Shown here in pieces: positions 1 through 11,700 of a stretch of DNA of 64,000 bases (within the stretch, counting starts at the first letter, position 1; each line of letters starts with the position of its first letter). The notes beneath the pieces are model-generated. The model was not told the origin of the DNA and did not search any database. It saw only the letters and a program-made list of their open reading frames with translations. The position numbers were made by a program, and so were the translations under genes. Source of the stretch: Incurvaria masculella (taxonomy: Eukaryota; Arthropoda; Insecta; Lepidoptera; Incurvariidae); contig OX335643.1 in NCBI GenBank assembly GCA_946894095.1, positions 5,629,036 through 5,693,035 of the forward strand, in the 5' to 3' direction.

Positions 1-430
1 AAATTAAAGTAAAGTGTTGATTTTAATAAACCGATTAAAATGTTTAAGCATTCATGCATTACCCATACCTTCACTGATCAAATTGTGATAAGAGATAATA
101 CAATTTTGAAACAAGAACCGATTTTGTGATGCTGAATGCAGGTGGATACAATCGTCTAGTCAAGGCTAGAGCTTCATTGCAAACACTTTGATTATTGTAG
201 GCAAGGGTAATGTATGGATGCTTGAAAATCAACACTTTCCTTTAATTTGGCGTTTTCTCAAAATCAACGAGTTCGATTCCCAGCTAGGAAAACATTTTTT
301 TTGTAAAACCGAATATTTCGCTGTTTTAGTTTTTATCTAAATCGGCCTCATGACTTCTTTCAGTGTTTTTCGATATTTATTATAGTTTCTGATTTGGCCC
401 CGAAGCCACACTTGAAAAATTCAGTCTGTA
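1..430 (+). repeat. Dispersed repeat family A, copy 1
   Basis: This stretch aligns with 5740-6125 and, in reverse, with the split copy at about 52640-53985. Shared landmarks in order are an AAAGTGTTGATTTT block, a block with TTCACT(A/G)ATC, a GAGTTCGATTCCC block, a GGCC(T/C)CATGACT block, and GTGTTTTTCG. The GTTCGATTCC block resembles a tRNA B box, so a SINE-like origin is possible but not shown. The left end may lie outside the window. No protein-coding sequence is seen. Confidence 0.6.
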
Positions 431-789
431 TAAGTGTGTGTTCGAAAAGTCCGTGGCACTTGATGATGGTCTCCCTATTTGCTTATTTTGACATTCGTGA
501 TGTCTTGAGCGCGATGATGGCAACACCAGATAGTTCTATCGCGATGTGGAAGTGGGTTAAGATGGTCCGTGATTCGTACTTTGTACTCGCATTGCGAAAA
601 GTGACTTTTTCGTGCGATCGTCGCCTCCGCATATGCGCGATGCCTCGGGGCCATATGTCATCTCGGATTTCGAGCGCATCGCATGGTGTTGCGGCAGATG
701 TAGCCAAATATCTACTGTTGAAATCTGAAACGTGATAAGTAGTTGTTGCATAAATCATCCGTAACCTATTTTTGAACGCGCCGACGACT

Positions 790-951
790 TAGCCCCGGTT
801 GCACGAAGAAACAACTGAGTCAATGTTCAAACAAGTCACTTTTAGTGAACCGCATAGAGTTCCTTCCATACTGTCCACACAAAGTGACGTGTTTGATCAT
901 ACTTTGACGTTAATTTAGATTTTTTTGTCCTTTCGTGCACTCGGCCCTTAG
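790..951 (+). mobile_element. Small inverted-repeat element, family D, copy 1
   Basis: About 160 bp with imperfect terminal inverted repeats: the left end reads TAGCCCCGGTTGCACGAA and the right end TTCGTGCACTCGGCCCTTA. Related copies in the opposite orientation lie at 46147-46311 and 55168-55330, sharing an internal GTTCACTAAAAGTGACGTGT block (here on the reverse strand). There is no open frame, so this is a non-autonomous MITE-like repeat. Confidence 0.6.
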
Positions 952-2607
952 AGGACTACCTCAAATCAATTCAAATCAAATTTTATTTTATAAAGGTACA
1001 GTAGATAACTGTTTTATGTTCCCTCTTTCCCAAACTAGTGCTTGTCTGTATCATGGGAGCATCTGAACTGTATCGAGGTGCGCAACCTAAAAAACAAATA
1101 CATGAACATCATCACCTAATTCTGAGATTCAAAGACAGTTCTTAGTTCTTGAGACGATTTTCTTTCTTTTGACTGCCAAATTTGACAAAATGTCAAAAGT
1201 GACAGTATCACTCATATACACTGCGTCGTCATATGGGTGAACGTATGGGCCTGAGGGTACCCTCTATTACCCGAACTGCTTCTCGGCATGCTCTGCAGTG
1301 CCAGTCCTTGGTCAGCCGGACATGCGCGAAATAGAGACAAATTTGTAAGTAACATCAAACAAAGAGTAAAAGTGAAATTATATTATATCTCTTTCCATTT
1401 TACATGGTTTCGACCGTACAATTTCGTTTAGATAAATATTTCTAATTACAAAAACACAACCCCATTTTATACATAACATACAGTAGAAATACATACGCAA
1501 AGTCAGTCAGTCATTCAGCGTGTTTGCTTGCTTGTTGTGTATGCCTGATAGGCCAGTCTTTTAGGCATTAAAATCAGAAAAGTAACACAAATCACAAAAG
1601 GCACAGGCTTGTGTATTTAGTGCAAAACGGACGTCAATCTAACGTCAACCCGCAACGGATTTCAGGAAAAACATTCGAAGCCAAGCAAGAACTTTGCACA
1701 TCCTCTTTCTGCGCGCGCAAACAATTTCACATAGGTAAACATGACTGCCGCAGATCTGACATAAGCCTATAATGGCGATCGCGAAAAAGTAATGATGCAC
1801 GAAAAACTTGAAATTTAAAATAAGAATACGAATGTAAAATCACCGAAATAGTGTTGACCGCGTTAAATGGAATTATTTGGCGGACTCCGCCGCCATTAGA
1901 ATTGACCGGTCTAATAACGACATAATGCGAATGTAGGTCGACTTTGCTGCTGTTACGTTGGCCAACCGGCATCACACATTCGCACGCTCGAGAGTTATTA
2001 ACGATCCGTGGCATTACTTGCACCAGCGTTCTTGTCTCGATGTCGCTCGATGCGTTGAGTAATTTAGTGTAATAACTCGATTTGAATATTGTCGTTGATT
2101 GGCTCTCGAACAATGTACCTAACCCATGCCACTGGCTCGTTCAGCTTTAGTTTTAGAAGTAAATATGGGGCCGCAAAGTCTAGGAAAGGAATCCGGACAG
2201 CTTCCCACAAAGACGAGAACATACTCAGGAGCATTTCTCCCCCGATACCGTACTCTCGCCATTATTTTTAGAGCCTGCTCTTCTTTGGATCCATCCTAGA
2301 ATGTTGATACATCTCAACATCTGACGGATTCCGATGAGGCTCAGACTAAAGGTTGTAGCGAATATTTTCAGCTGTATCCTGACCGTTTTCTTAATCATAT
2401 TGAAACATTGTCAGATATGCCTTTATGTTTGAAATTTTTAAGAAATGTTAGATTACGTATTCTACGAAGTTCTACGTCAGAACATATAACCTCATTTCCA
2501 GACCTACACTAATGATTTAATCTCTGTTTCGGCTCATCTTTTCCCAAACAAGGTCAACCCGAATTTAACGTTGGACTCTGTCATATCACACACGGCCACC
2601 GCATAGC
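952..2607. other. No gene recognised
   Basis: Short open frames here have no recognisable domain and overlap each other in several frames. The missing first exon of the downstream scavenger receptor gene could in principle lie here, but no hydrophobic start exon with a good splice donor was recognised. Confidence 0.4.
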
Positions 2608-2697
2608 ATGAAATTCTTGATTATAACTGTATTCGTGGGCACGTCCCTACTGTACTTCTCCAACCTGACCAACGCGGACGAGTTTCTCAACAACTGA
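2608..2697 (+). other. Copied fragment of a scavenger receptor exon within a short hydrophobic ORF
   Basis: About 35 bases (roughly 2660-2694) repeat the middle of the exon at 2761-2921 with few changes; both encode TNADEFLNN. In this copy the reading frame runs from an ATG at 2608 through a hydrophobic stretch (MKFLIITVFVGTSLLYF) into the copied residues and stops at TGA 2695-2697, giving 29 residues. The hydrophobic start looks like a signal or anchor peptide by chance or otherwise. There is no splice donor that would join it in frame to the following exon. It is probably a non-coding duplication scar. Confidence 0.5.
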
Positions 2698-2760
2698 TTG
2701 TGTCGATGTCTCTCGCCACATACAAGCGGTTAAATATATTGTGGTGTTCCCTGCCCGCAG

Positions 2761-5700
2761 GAGCTGGTGCTGCGCCCCGGCTCGATGACGTTCGAGTGGT
2801 GGGCGCGGCCGCCCGTGCAGCCGCTCATCAAGGTGTACGTCTACAACGTGACCAACGCGGACGAGTTCCTCAACAACGGCTCCAAGCCGTACCTGCAGGA
2901 GCTGGGGCCGTACACCTACGCGTGAGTTACATTATATTGAATTTTCTAATGTCTCAGTAGTTACATGTTTGCATGTTGTTAAACCGGCACATCCGAGATC
3001 ATGCATACATTCGAGGAGACAAAGACACTAGGAAATCATTTCTATTTCTAGATTACCGACCGACAGGGGTATACTTAATCGTTCAAAGCTCAGAGTGGGC
3101 AGTCTGAGTTCTCACCTAAATTGGCGTTACGGCAAACCGATCGACTGGCGTTTTCTCCAAACTCCATACAAGTTTTTACTAGATATTCTGTGGTTTTACT
3201 TCTTCTAGCTGTCAAAGTCAAACGCTGACTTCCGATTTGTATGAAAACGCGGAGTGGACGTAAACCGCAACGTCGACGTATTTACGGCAACGTTGAGTAA
3301 GCTGTCAAATCAAGCTCGGACTCGCAAATGTTAGTTCGCTTAACGCCCGCTGCGCGCGCTGTTCAATTTATCCATACATTTGAAAACGTCAGTCGATCGG
3401 TTTGCCGTAACGCCAATTTAGGTGACAACTGAGACTACCGGCTCTGTACGGCAATACATACCCCGATGGAGAAACAAAGAGGTTATCAGGATTACTGACA
3501 AAAACTTGCGCTCTCTGCGTACTCCGGGATGGACTTTCTGGTGACTTAATCGTTAAATCGGGCTGTGTGAAATACCCACTAATGGGTGTGCCATTAGTGG
3601 GGATTTCAAACAACCCGCGCACCAGTACCCGACCGCTTGAGATTTTTGAGATAAGTCACATATCTAAACCCTGCTGTATCCATTTAACTATCATTAACCT
3701 ACATTTCTTGCACTCTGTTGGTTCAAGAATACTAAGTCTTACCGTGTAATAAAAGGCAACTTAGGGATTTGTCACTCATACATAGTTCTATTTCCACGTA
3801 AACTGTGGGTCCCCCTTCCTTCCTTGCTGGTGGTAGAGTTAATCCCGCCAGAGTTGAATGAAATCATCGCATTAAATGAACGATGGACGCGGCAATGACA
3901 AATGTCCGTGTTTTCGATCCAGTTCAATGTAGCCCTATAAGGTAGGTCCTGGCATAGCTCCTAGTTCCCATGAGCTGTGTTGGGCTATTATCATGACAGC
4001 AGGTTTGGTATTAGTAATCCAAGTCCAGTTACATGAACTAACTTTTTCATTATTATTTTGAACTTTACTTCGCATGTTTCTCCAATTTGTCGCGAGTTTC
4101 GACTATCTATCATCAACTTTCGACTATCTAGAAGCATAAGGGGACGCTTCGTGTCGTTTGCATACATATGTATAAAATATGACCCTAGTAGAATTTTCTA
4201 ACCTCTAAAACAGAGCCTTGACATTGAAAATGTGCTTGTTGTTGTGGTAATATTCCAACGACCGTCGACTGACGCGGTTTACCTTGCTCCAAGATCCAAG
4301 ACCCCGCTCTGAACTATGACGCTGCAAGCTACTGACACGTATTATATCCAGTGATTGGATAATAACCCTTATTTTATGCACTAGACAGAGTTGTTAAGTT
4401 GACTATGGCTTCACCAGAAAATACTTGTAGTTTAAATGTATACTATTATGTTATCAACTATATTTTCTTAAGTAATTTCCATTTGTCAGCCGCTCTCATT
4501 GAGAGTTGCTGCATCTTCTGTTCGTTGTTCTTTACCATTAACTGATCTACCAAAAATTTGAGTAGGCAGAAGGGTGCGAAAAAAAACTATAAAACAATGA
4601 AGATTATTTGCGGGTTCTTCTTTATAAAGTTAATGGAATGAATGGATTAAGTTGGCAGATTTATTTTTCTTTTCATACCCACCATAAATTCATTTCGCTA
4701 ATTTTCAAATTTTATCAACTTTCTCTTAACTAATGGTTCATTAAACTAGCAATATTCGCTAGCTCTTCGCGAATTTACGTATACAATCTTGGAAATAAGA
4801 ATTCCCCAGCTAAACATTATCTTGGAATTCCCATATTATGTACAAGTGTGAGTTAATCAATTCCGGATGCACAAAAAACTCTTGTAACGTTTGTCAGAAT
4901 TTTCTGTCTCCGGTTCGACGTCTTTTTATGCTAGATACTGAACATGGATGGATGAAATCCTTCCGATCTGTTTGGTAACTCGTGATATCTCTTTGGTAAT
5001 TCGCGGAAAATGCCCTGTATCTATCTACATCTTGTAACCGGTTCTTATCGGGGCCCGCATTTATAACGACGTAGGAAATCTTGGAGAAATAGATACTGGC
5101 GTATAATATATGGGGGATGCAGATATGGACGACCCGCATTCCCGATGGAGCTATGCCATGACTTTACCATTCCTAATGCATAGCTTCATCGAATTGGGCA
5201 TATGTCACGGACAATTTCCCACAGCTATGGCCGCTATTGCACCAACTCGGGCGGGCTTAACTTGACCAGTTGGTTTCATTGATATCACATTTGGTATAAA
5301 TTGTAGGTCTTTTTCTCGACATGCTAGCTAGCAAGCCGAGAAAGGGACCTACGTTTTTCATTGGCCCAACCGATGAAGTAACCCGCATTTGTTGTAAAAT
5401 CAACATTTTAAATTCAGATTAAACCCATGGTCTTGGACACGAGAGACCGCTGACTTTACTGCTAAGCCGAGTGCTAACCTGTAGTTAACTATTATACAGA
5501 GACGACTGGTTAAACTTGTTCCTAGCTGAGATAAGCATATTTTTCTCTCTATTTTCCTTAAGCAGTTTATTCCGAGTTGAGGCTTGAGTTTTCGTACCAA
5601 GTGAAGCTGCGCTGTGACAAATCGTATCCGTCTGAATTTGAATGTATTGAAGCGGCTCTCAGCCATGTCTCTCGTATACTCGGATATATTCGGTGGCCAT

Positions 5701-8700
5701 CGCTGTAATCAAAGCACCAATTTTAATAAAAACTAAAATTTAAAAAATATTTTTGTAAAAATAGTCGCATCCTATATTATTGTACCAGCCAATAGTGTCG
5801 CTTAAAAGGAACCAATCCCGCGAAGTAATATTATGCGACAAACTAAAGGAAAGTGTTGATTTATAAAACTACTGGTTCAAATTTTCAACTATTCATTCAA
5901 TACCCGTATCTTCACTAATCGACCTCTTCTGTCTTTTGCTGTGACCCGAATAATAACAATTTTGAACGAGTTCGATTCCCGACTACAAAAACTATTTTCT
6001 CAAAAATCCAATAAGGCAGTTTTACTTTTTATGAATTCCGGCCCCATGACTCATTTTAGTGTTTTTCGCCAGTTCTTATAATTTCGGATTCAGCCAGAAA
6101 GGCACTCTTCAAAAATACACACTGTATTATCTTTTATGTGGGTAAGGCCATTGATAGCTGAGATCTCATTGTCTTCATGTCCATAACTGCCTCCTAACCC
6201 GCCTCCTTTCCCTATTATGTGGGTGAAACTATTGATAGCTGAGATCTCATTGTCTTCCTGTCCATAACTGCCTCCTACCCCGCCGCCTTTCCCTATTATG
6301 TCCGTGAAACTATTGATAGCTGAGATCTCATTGTCTTCATGTCCATAAGTGCCTCCCAACCCGCCGCCTTTCCCTATAATTTGGGTGAAACTTTTGATAG
6401 CTGAGATCTCATTGTCTCCATGTCCATAACTGCCTCCTACCCCGCCGCCTCTCCCTATTATGTCCGTGAAACTATTGATAGCTGAGATCTCATTGTCTTC
6501 ATGTCCATAAGTGCCTCCTGACCCGCCACCTTTCCCTATAAGGTGGGTGAAACTATTGATAGCTGAGATTTCATTGTCTTCATGTCCATAACTGCCTCCT
6601 ACCCCGCCGCCTTTCCCTATTATGTCCGTGAAACTATTGATAGCTGAGATCTCATTGTGTTCATGTCCATAAGTGCCTCCTAACCCGCCGCCTTTTCCTA
6701 TAATGTGGGTGAAACTATTGATAGCTGAGATCTCATTGTCTTCATGTCCATAACTGCCTCCTACCCCGCCGCCTTTCCCTATAATGTGGGTGAAACTATT
6801 GATAGCTGAGATCTCATTGTCTTCATGTCCATAAGTGCCTCCTAACCCGCCGCCTTTCCCTATAATGTGGGTGTAACTATTGATAGCTGGGATCTCATTG
6901 TCTCCATGTCCATAACTGCCTCCTACCCCGCCGCCTTTCCCTATTATGTCCGTGAAACTATTGATAGCTGAGATCTCATTGTCTTCATGTCCATAACTGC
7001 CTCCTACCCCGCCGCCTTTCCCTGTTATGTCCGTGAAACTATTGACAGCTGAGATCTCATTGTCTTCATGTCCATAACTGCCTCCTACCCCGCCGCCTTT
7101 CCCTATTATGTCCGTGAAACTATTGATAGCTGAGATCTCATTGTCTCCGTGTCTATCCGTGCCTCCTAACCGGCCGCCTCCGCTTGCAGGGAGGACTGGG
7201 AGAAGGTGAACATCACGGACAACGAGAACGGGACCCTCTCCTTCCACTACAAGCGGACGTACACGTTCAGGCCGGAGCTGAGCGCCGGGCCTGACGACGA
7301 CGCGGTCGTCGTGCCCAACATACCCATGCTGGTGAGTGGTCGCCTCGCTCCGGGCGCGCAGGCAGAGGAAGAATGGTTAATATACTTTTTAGGGTTCCGT
7401 ACCCAAAGGGCGAAAACGGAACCCTATTACTAAGCCTCCGCTGTCCGTCCGTCCGGCCGTCGGATACAGGACTGTATCTCATGAACCGTAATAGGTAGGC
7501 AGCTGAAATTTTCACAGATTGTGTATTTATTTAGCCGCTATAACAACAAATAGGTAAAATTTAAAAATAATAAAATACAAATACCCCATACAAAAACGTG
7601 TTTTTTTTTTGTTAAGGCTTGTACGATGGTACGGAACCCTTCGTGTGCGAGTCCGACTCGCACTTGGCCGGTTTTTTTCGTACTAAGCAGGTACGTCGTA
7701 CTTAGTACGAAAAAGTATATCTACTTAAGTCAACCTAGGACTGGCTCCATCGTCTGATGCCAAATACGATTTTGGTGATGACGGCAATATGTTTGAATGT
7801 TCAATCTTTGCATTCAATGTCCGCAACGCAGATAAGGCGTTAAATAAATGTATGTAGGTTTAATCTTAAACACTGTGCTAGTAGGAGGCATTCATTACGG
7901 GAGGAAGGACTGTATTCTCTTCACATTGAACATTCAAAATGGAAGGAAGATCCTCATTACACCCGGCATATACAAAAGTTGAATGAAACCTCAGTCGGTG
8001 GCTGCACCCAGTTTGGAGACTGCACAAGTTTTGTCCTCAGTCCAATGACTTCGGCCGAGTGGGTGATTGCTTCAGACTACCGGTCACTTTACCGTTATTT
8101 ACTACCTATAGACTGGACCGTAGCCAACCTCCCACGTATGCATGAGAATACGTAATGGCTTTGTCGTCATGCCGGCATCCGTTGCTGCTCAACATAGGCA
8201 TAGGTTTAAGTGTTTATTAGCCTCGCCGTTTGATAATCAAGGTAAAGTGACTCTGGGCGCAGTCAGTCCGTTGAGGCTGGTTCGGATACCACGTTAAATG
8301 TCAGAATATATAATTAGGTTTAACTGTAACTCCACTTATTTCCGTCGGGTTCGTATCATCCACGTACAGTCGTTTCGTCTGAAATCTATACACCGGAAAT
8401 AGAGACAAATTTGAAATCTCTTTCTGTCATGCTGAAGTCAACCATTGAGTAAAATGGACTTAGGAATCCCTTCTCTTTCCAGTGTATACAATTGAGAGGA
8501 TACGACTGTACATAGACCCAATGATGATATCCAAAATGATGATGGCTGTATACACCCGAACATAGTAATTAGGATAATTTTGTGTGACTATAAACCTCAA
8601 TTGTGTAAAACTTTGTATGTGTAATGTAAACTAATCAAAATTGTGAGCGGTAGTATTGAAAATGGGGCAACTAAAATTATTTTTAATGAATTTATTAATG

Positions 8701-11700
8701 ATATTTGTAAGTCGGCTCTTCTTGAAGGATTTCCCAGATTTTGGAGAATTTTGCGCCGTTTGCGCGGTCAATTGTATCTGGTATTGTTAGCTTTGCAGCC
8801 AGTGGATTCGGATGGATTTTCAGTCTATTCTGGTATTTCTCGTAGCATGTTTTGATCTCGTCCTTGACTGTGCGGATGTGGAGGTATTCATGAGATAACA
8901 CACGTACGATCCGCAGAGCGCCACGTCGCAGTCGAAGCACGCGGCGCGCTTCCTGAGGCTCGCGATGGCCTCCATCATGGACATCCTGAAGATCAAGCCG
9001 TTCGTGGAGGTGTCCGTGGGGCAGCTGCTGTGGGGCTACGAGGACCCGCTGCTGAAGCTCGCCAAGGACGTCGTGCCCAAGGAGCAGAAGCTGCCGTACG
9101 AGGAGTTCGGCCTGCTCTACGGGGTACGTACCGAGCGACACAGATAGCCTGGAGGTCTAGCCATGTGTGGAGGTGTCCGTGGGGCAGCTGCTGTGGGGCT
9201 ACGAGGACCCGCTGCTTAAGCTCGCCAAGGACGTCGTGCCCAAGGAGCAAAAGCTGCCGTACGAGGAGTTCGGCTTGCTCTACGGGGCACGTACCGAGCG
9301 ACACAGATAGCCTGGAGGTCTAGCCATGTGTGGAGGTGTCCGTGGGGCAGCTGCTGTGGGGCTACGAGGACCCGCTGCTGAAGCTCGCCAAGGACGTCGT
9401 GCCCAAGGAGCAGAAGCTGCCGTACGAGGAGTTCGGCCTGCTCTACGGGGTACGTACCGAGCGACACAGATAGCCTGGAAGTCTATCCATGTGTGGAGGT
9501 GTCCGTGGGGCAGCTGCTGTGGGGCTACGAGGACCCGCTGCTGAAGCTCGCCAAGGACGTCGTGCCCAAGGAGCAGAAGCTGCCGTACGGGGAGTTCGGC
9601 CTGCTCTACGGGGTATGTACAGATTTATCGTTATCAACAGGCCAGCGCTACTAAAGTTATTATACATCCCGCTTGACACCTATGATCTTTAACAGTCGTA
9701 TTTAGAGTGAACTATTAAAATGTCATGCGCGGACTAGCACCGGACTAACCATATAAAATGCTTCCGGCAATAATCCCCGTATAAAAGTTAGGCCCACTCT
9801 GAATAAGTATATATCTGAACATATCTACTGTCTAAGGACGTTTAATTTACCCATTACCCGAAAAGCAGTATCGATCCTAGCCCAGCATCCAATTTAGTTT
9901 CGCCTCACCATAACCCACATCACAAGACTAACGTTGACGCCTTTGCAATTCCAGAAAAACGCCACCTCATCGGACCAGGTGACGATGTTCACGGGCGCGG
10001 ACGACATCACGCGCTACGGCATGTTCCAGTGGTACAACCACCGCGACCGGCTGCCGCACTGGAGCACCGACCAGTGCAACAGCATCCGCGGCGGAGACGG
10101 CTCCATCTTCCCGCCGCACATCACGCGTAACGACACGCTGCACATCTACGACAAGGACCTCTGTCGGCTGCTGCCGCTCAAGTGAGTGCGAGTGTATTGT
10201 GGTTTGCCACCGGTGACATTGACAGCGCGGGCAGTCACTGCCATGTTATGTAATGTAATGTTGACATCGTTCCCTAATATTGAAGTAAATGAACATAGCA
10301 TTGCAACACCATACATTACGCAAGAGGTTAGGTTAGGCTAGGTTAGGTTAGTTAAGACTAAAGCGAAACACTGTTCTTTGAAGATATAGGTTGCGTCACT
10401 TCTCTGGTCACAACACGGCCATATTCTCAGGAAGGTCAGCCATTCTCCATTTGTCCATGCATTCCAGTACTTACTAAGTCCAGCATCCGCTGCATTTTCA
10501 TGGCTGCTATGTCAGCACCACTTGAATGAGGCAAAGAACGCGCTTTCATCCGCAAACATAAGCGAGCATAACTCCTGTTCCGACTCCTGTAGGCGCCCGT
10601 TATTTTGCGCGTGGCCAAAACCGAAACTAAAGAGTCGCCATTTTTTACGTCATTTGGCCGATAGGTTTCCCCGTATGAAGCTCTTTCTTTGTCAATCAAT
10701 TTCCTATATTTTAAATGCATAAAATAGTGCCTAAAGTGTACAAAAGTGGAGTTCCGAGAAATTGTCTTGAATGTGAGAACGTTCTTAGGCATGTGTTGCC
10801 ATTATAACTATTCAAGTAGGTAACCCACATTTATTCCTTTAAGCCTTAGTTTATTTTAGTAGTAGTTTGTAAAATTTTCTCCTATGAATGGAGCATTTTT
10901 TCATAGGATAACCATAAGACGACAGTGGTGCCCCCAGCTAAGTGCAAAATGATCTTCCGTATTCCGACTAGTGGTCCAGATTTCTATTAGCAATTCAGTA
11001 GACATCACGCGGGCTGGATGCTATGCCATTCAGATGGTGCAGGCACCACTCATAAATAATTTCAATATTTTGTTAATTTGAGGCTATACAAACCATCCAC
11101 ATTGAGCACTGAAAATTGCAATCAAATTTTGAAAGCAATCTGAAAAATGTTTGGTCTCGACTTGAATCTGAAGTAGAAACCTTTAACATAGATGTCGTTG
11201 TATAACCTCAAATTAATGATATGCTAACGGTGTTGTTTATGATGTCGTGATGTCGTATCCAATAACCCGATGGCATTCAGTTCCATAAGGGCGTAAGTGA
11301 CACCATATTTTATTATGTTTGATAATAACTACTACTAAGTTATTTTACTTACGTCCTCATTAAATTGAACTCAATCGTCTCTCATCACGCCCTTGAATAC
11401 TTAAAAAAAAAACAATATTTTGGTAAAAAAAATATTCAGCCTCCTTTTCGACATCACTAGCAAGGACAAGAGTAGAGCCCAACAAATTATTTCCTCCAAT
11501 GCATCACCGAGATGTCTCCGTCGGCCAGGTACCTGCGCGACGTGGAGAACCCGGCCGGCATCTCCGGCTACCGTTTCACGCCGCCCGAGGACGTATTCGC
11601 GGCGGACGAGCACAACAAGTGCTACTGCCCGGCCGGGCCGCCGTGCGCGCCCGCCGGACTCTTCAACGTCAGCCTCTGCCAGTACGGTGAGTCGGCTTGC

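Noticed and set aside
394..758. Overlapping frames of 91-113 codons on both strands near the window start
   Set aside because: No recognised domain, no splice or start context, and both strands open equally.
6090..7247. A 385-codon glycine-rich open frame on the minus strand made of 27-residue repeats
   Set aside because: It is the antisense reading of the 81-bp minisatellite. The unit length is a multiple of three, unit differences alter residues freely, and it runs into the antisense of a real exon.
9157..9286. Copies 2-4 of the exon array as mutually exclusive alternative exons
   Set aside because: The only candidate acceptor (CTAG) has no pyrimidine tract, and joining it would drop 29 residues of conserved ectodomain; kept only as a splicing question.
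8695..9679. Several overlapping open frames on the minus strand and in other plus frames around the exon 3 array
   Set aside because: They are shadows of the GC-rich repeated exon; the same amino acid strings recur at the 163-base period.
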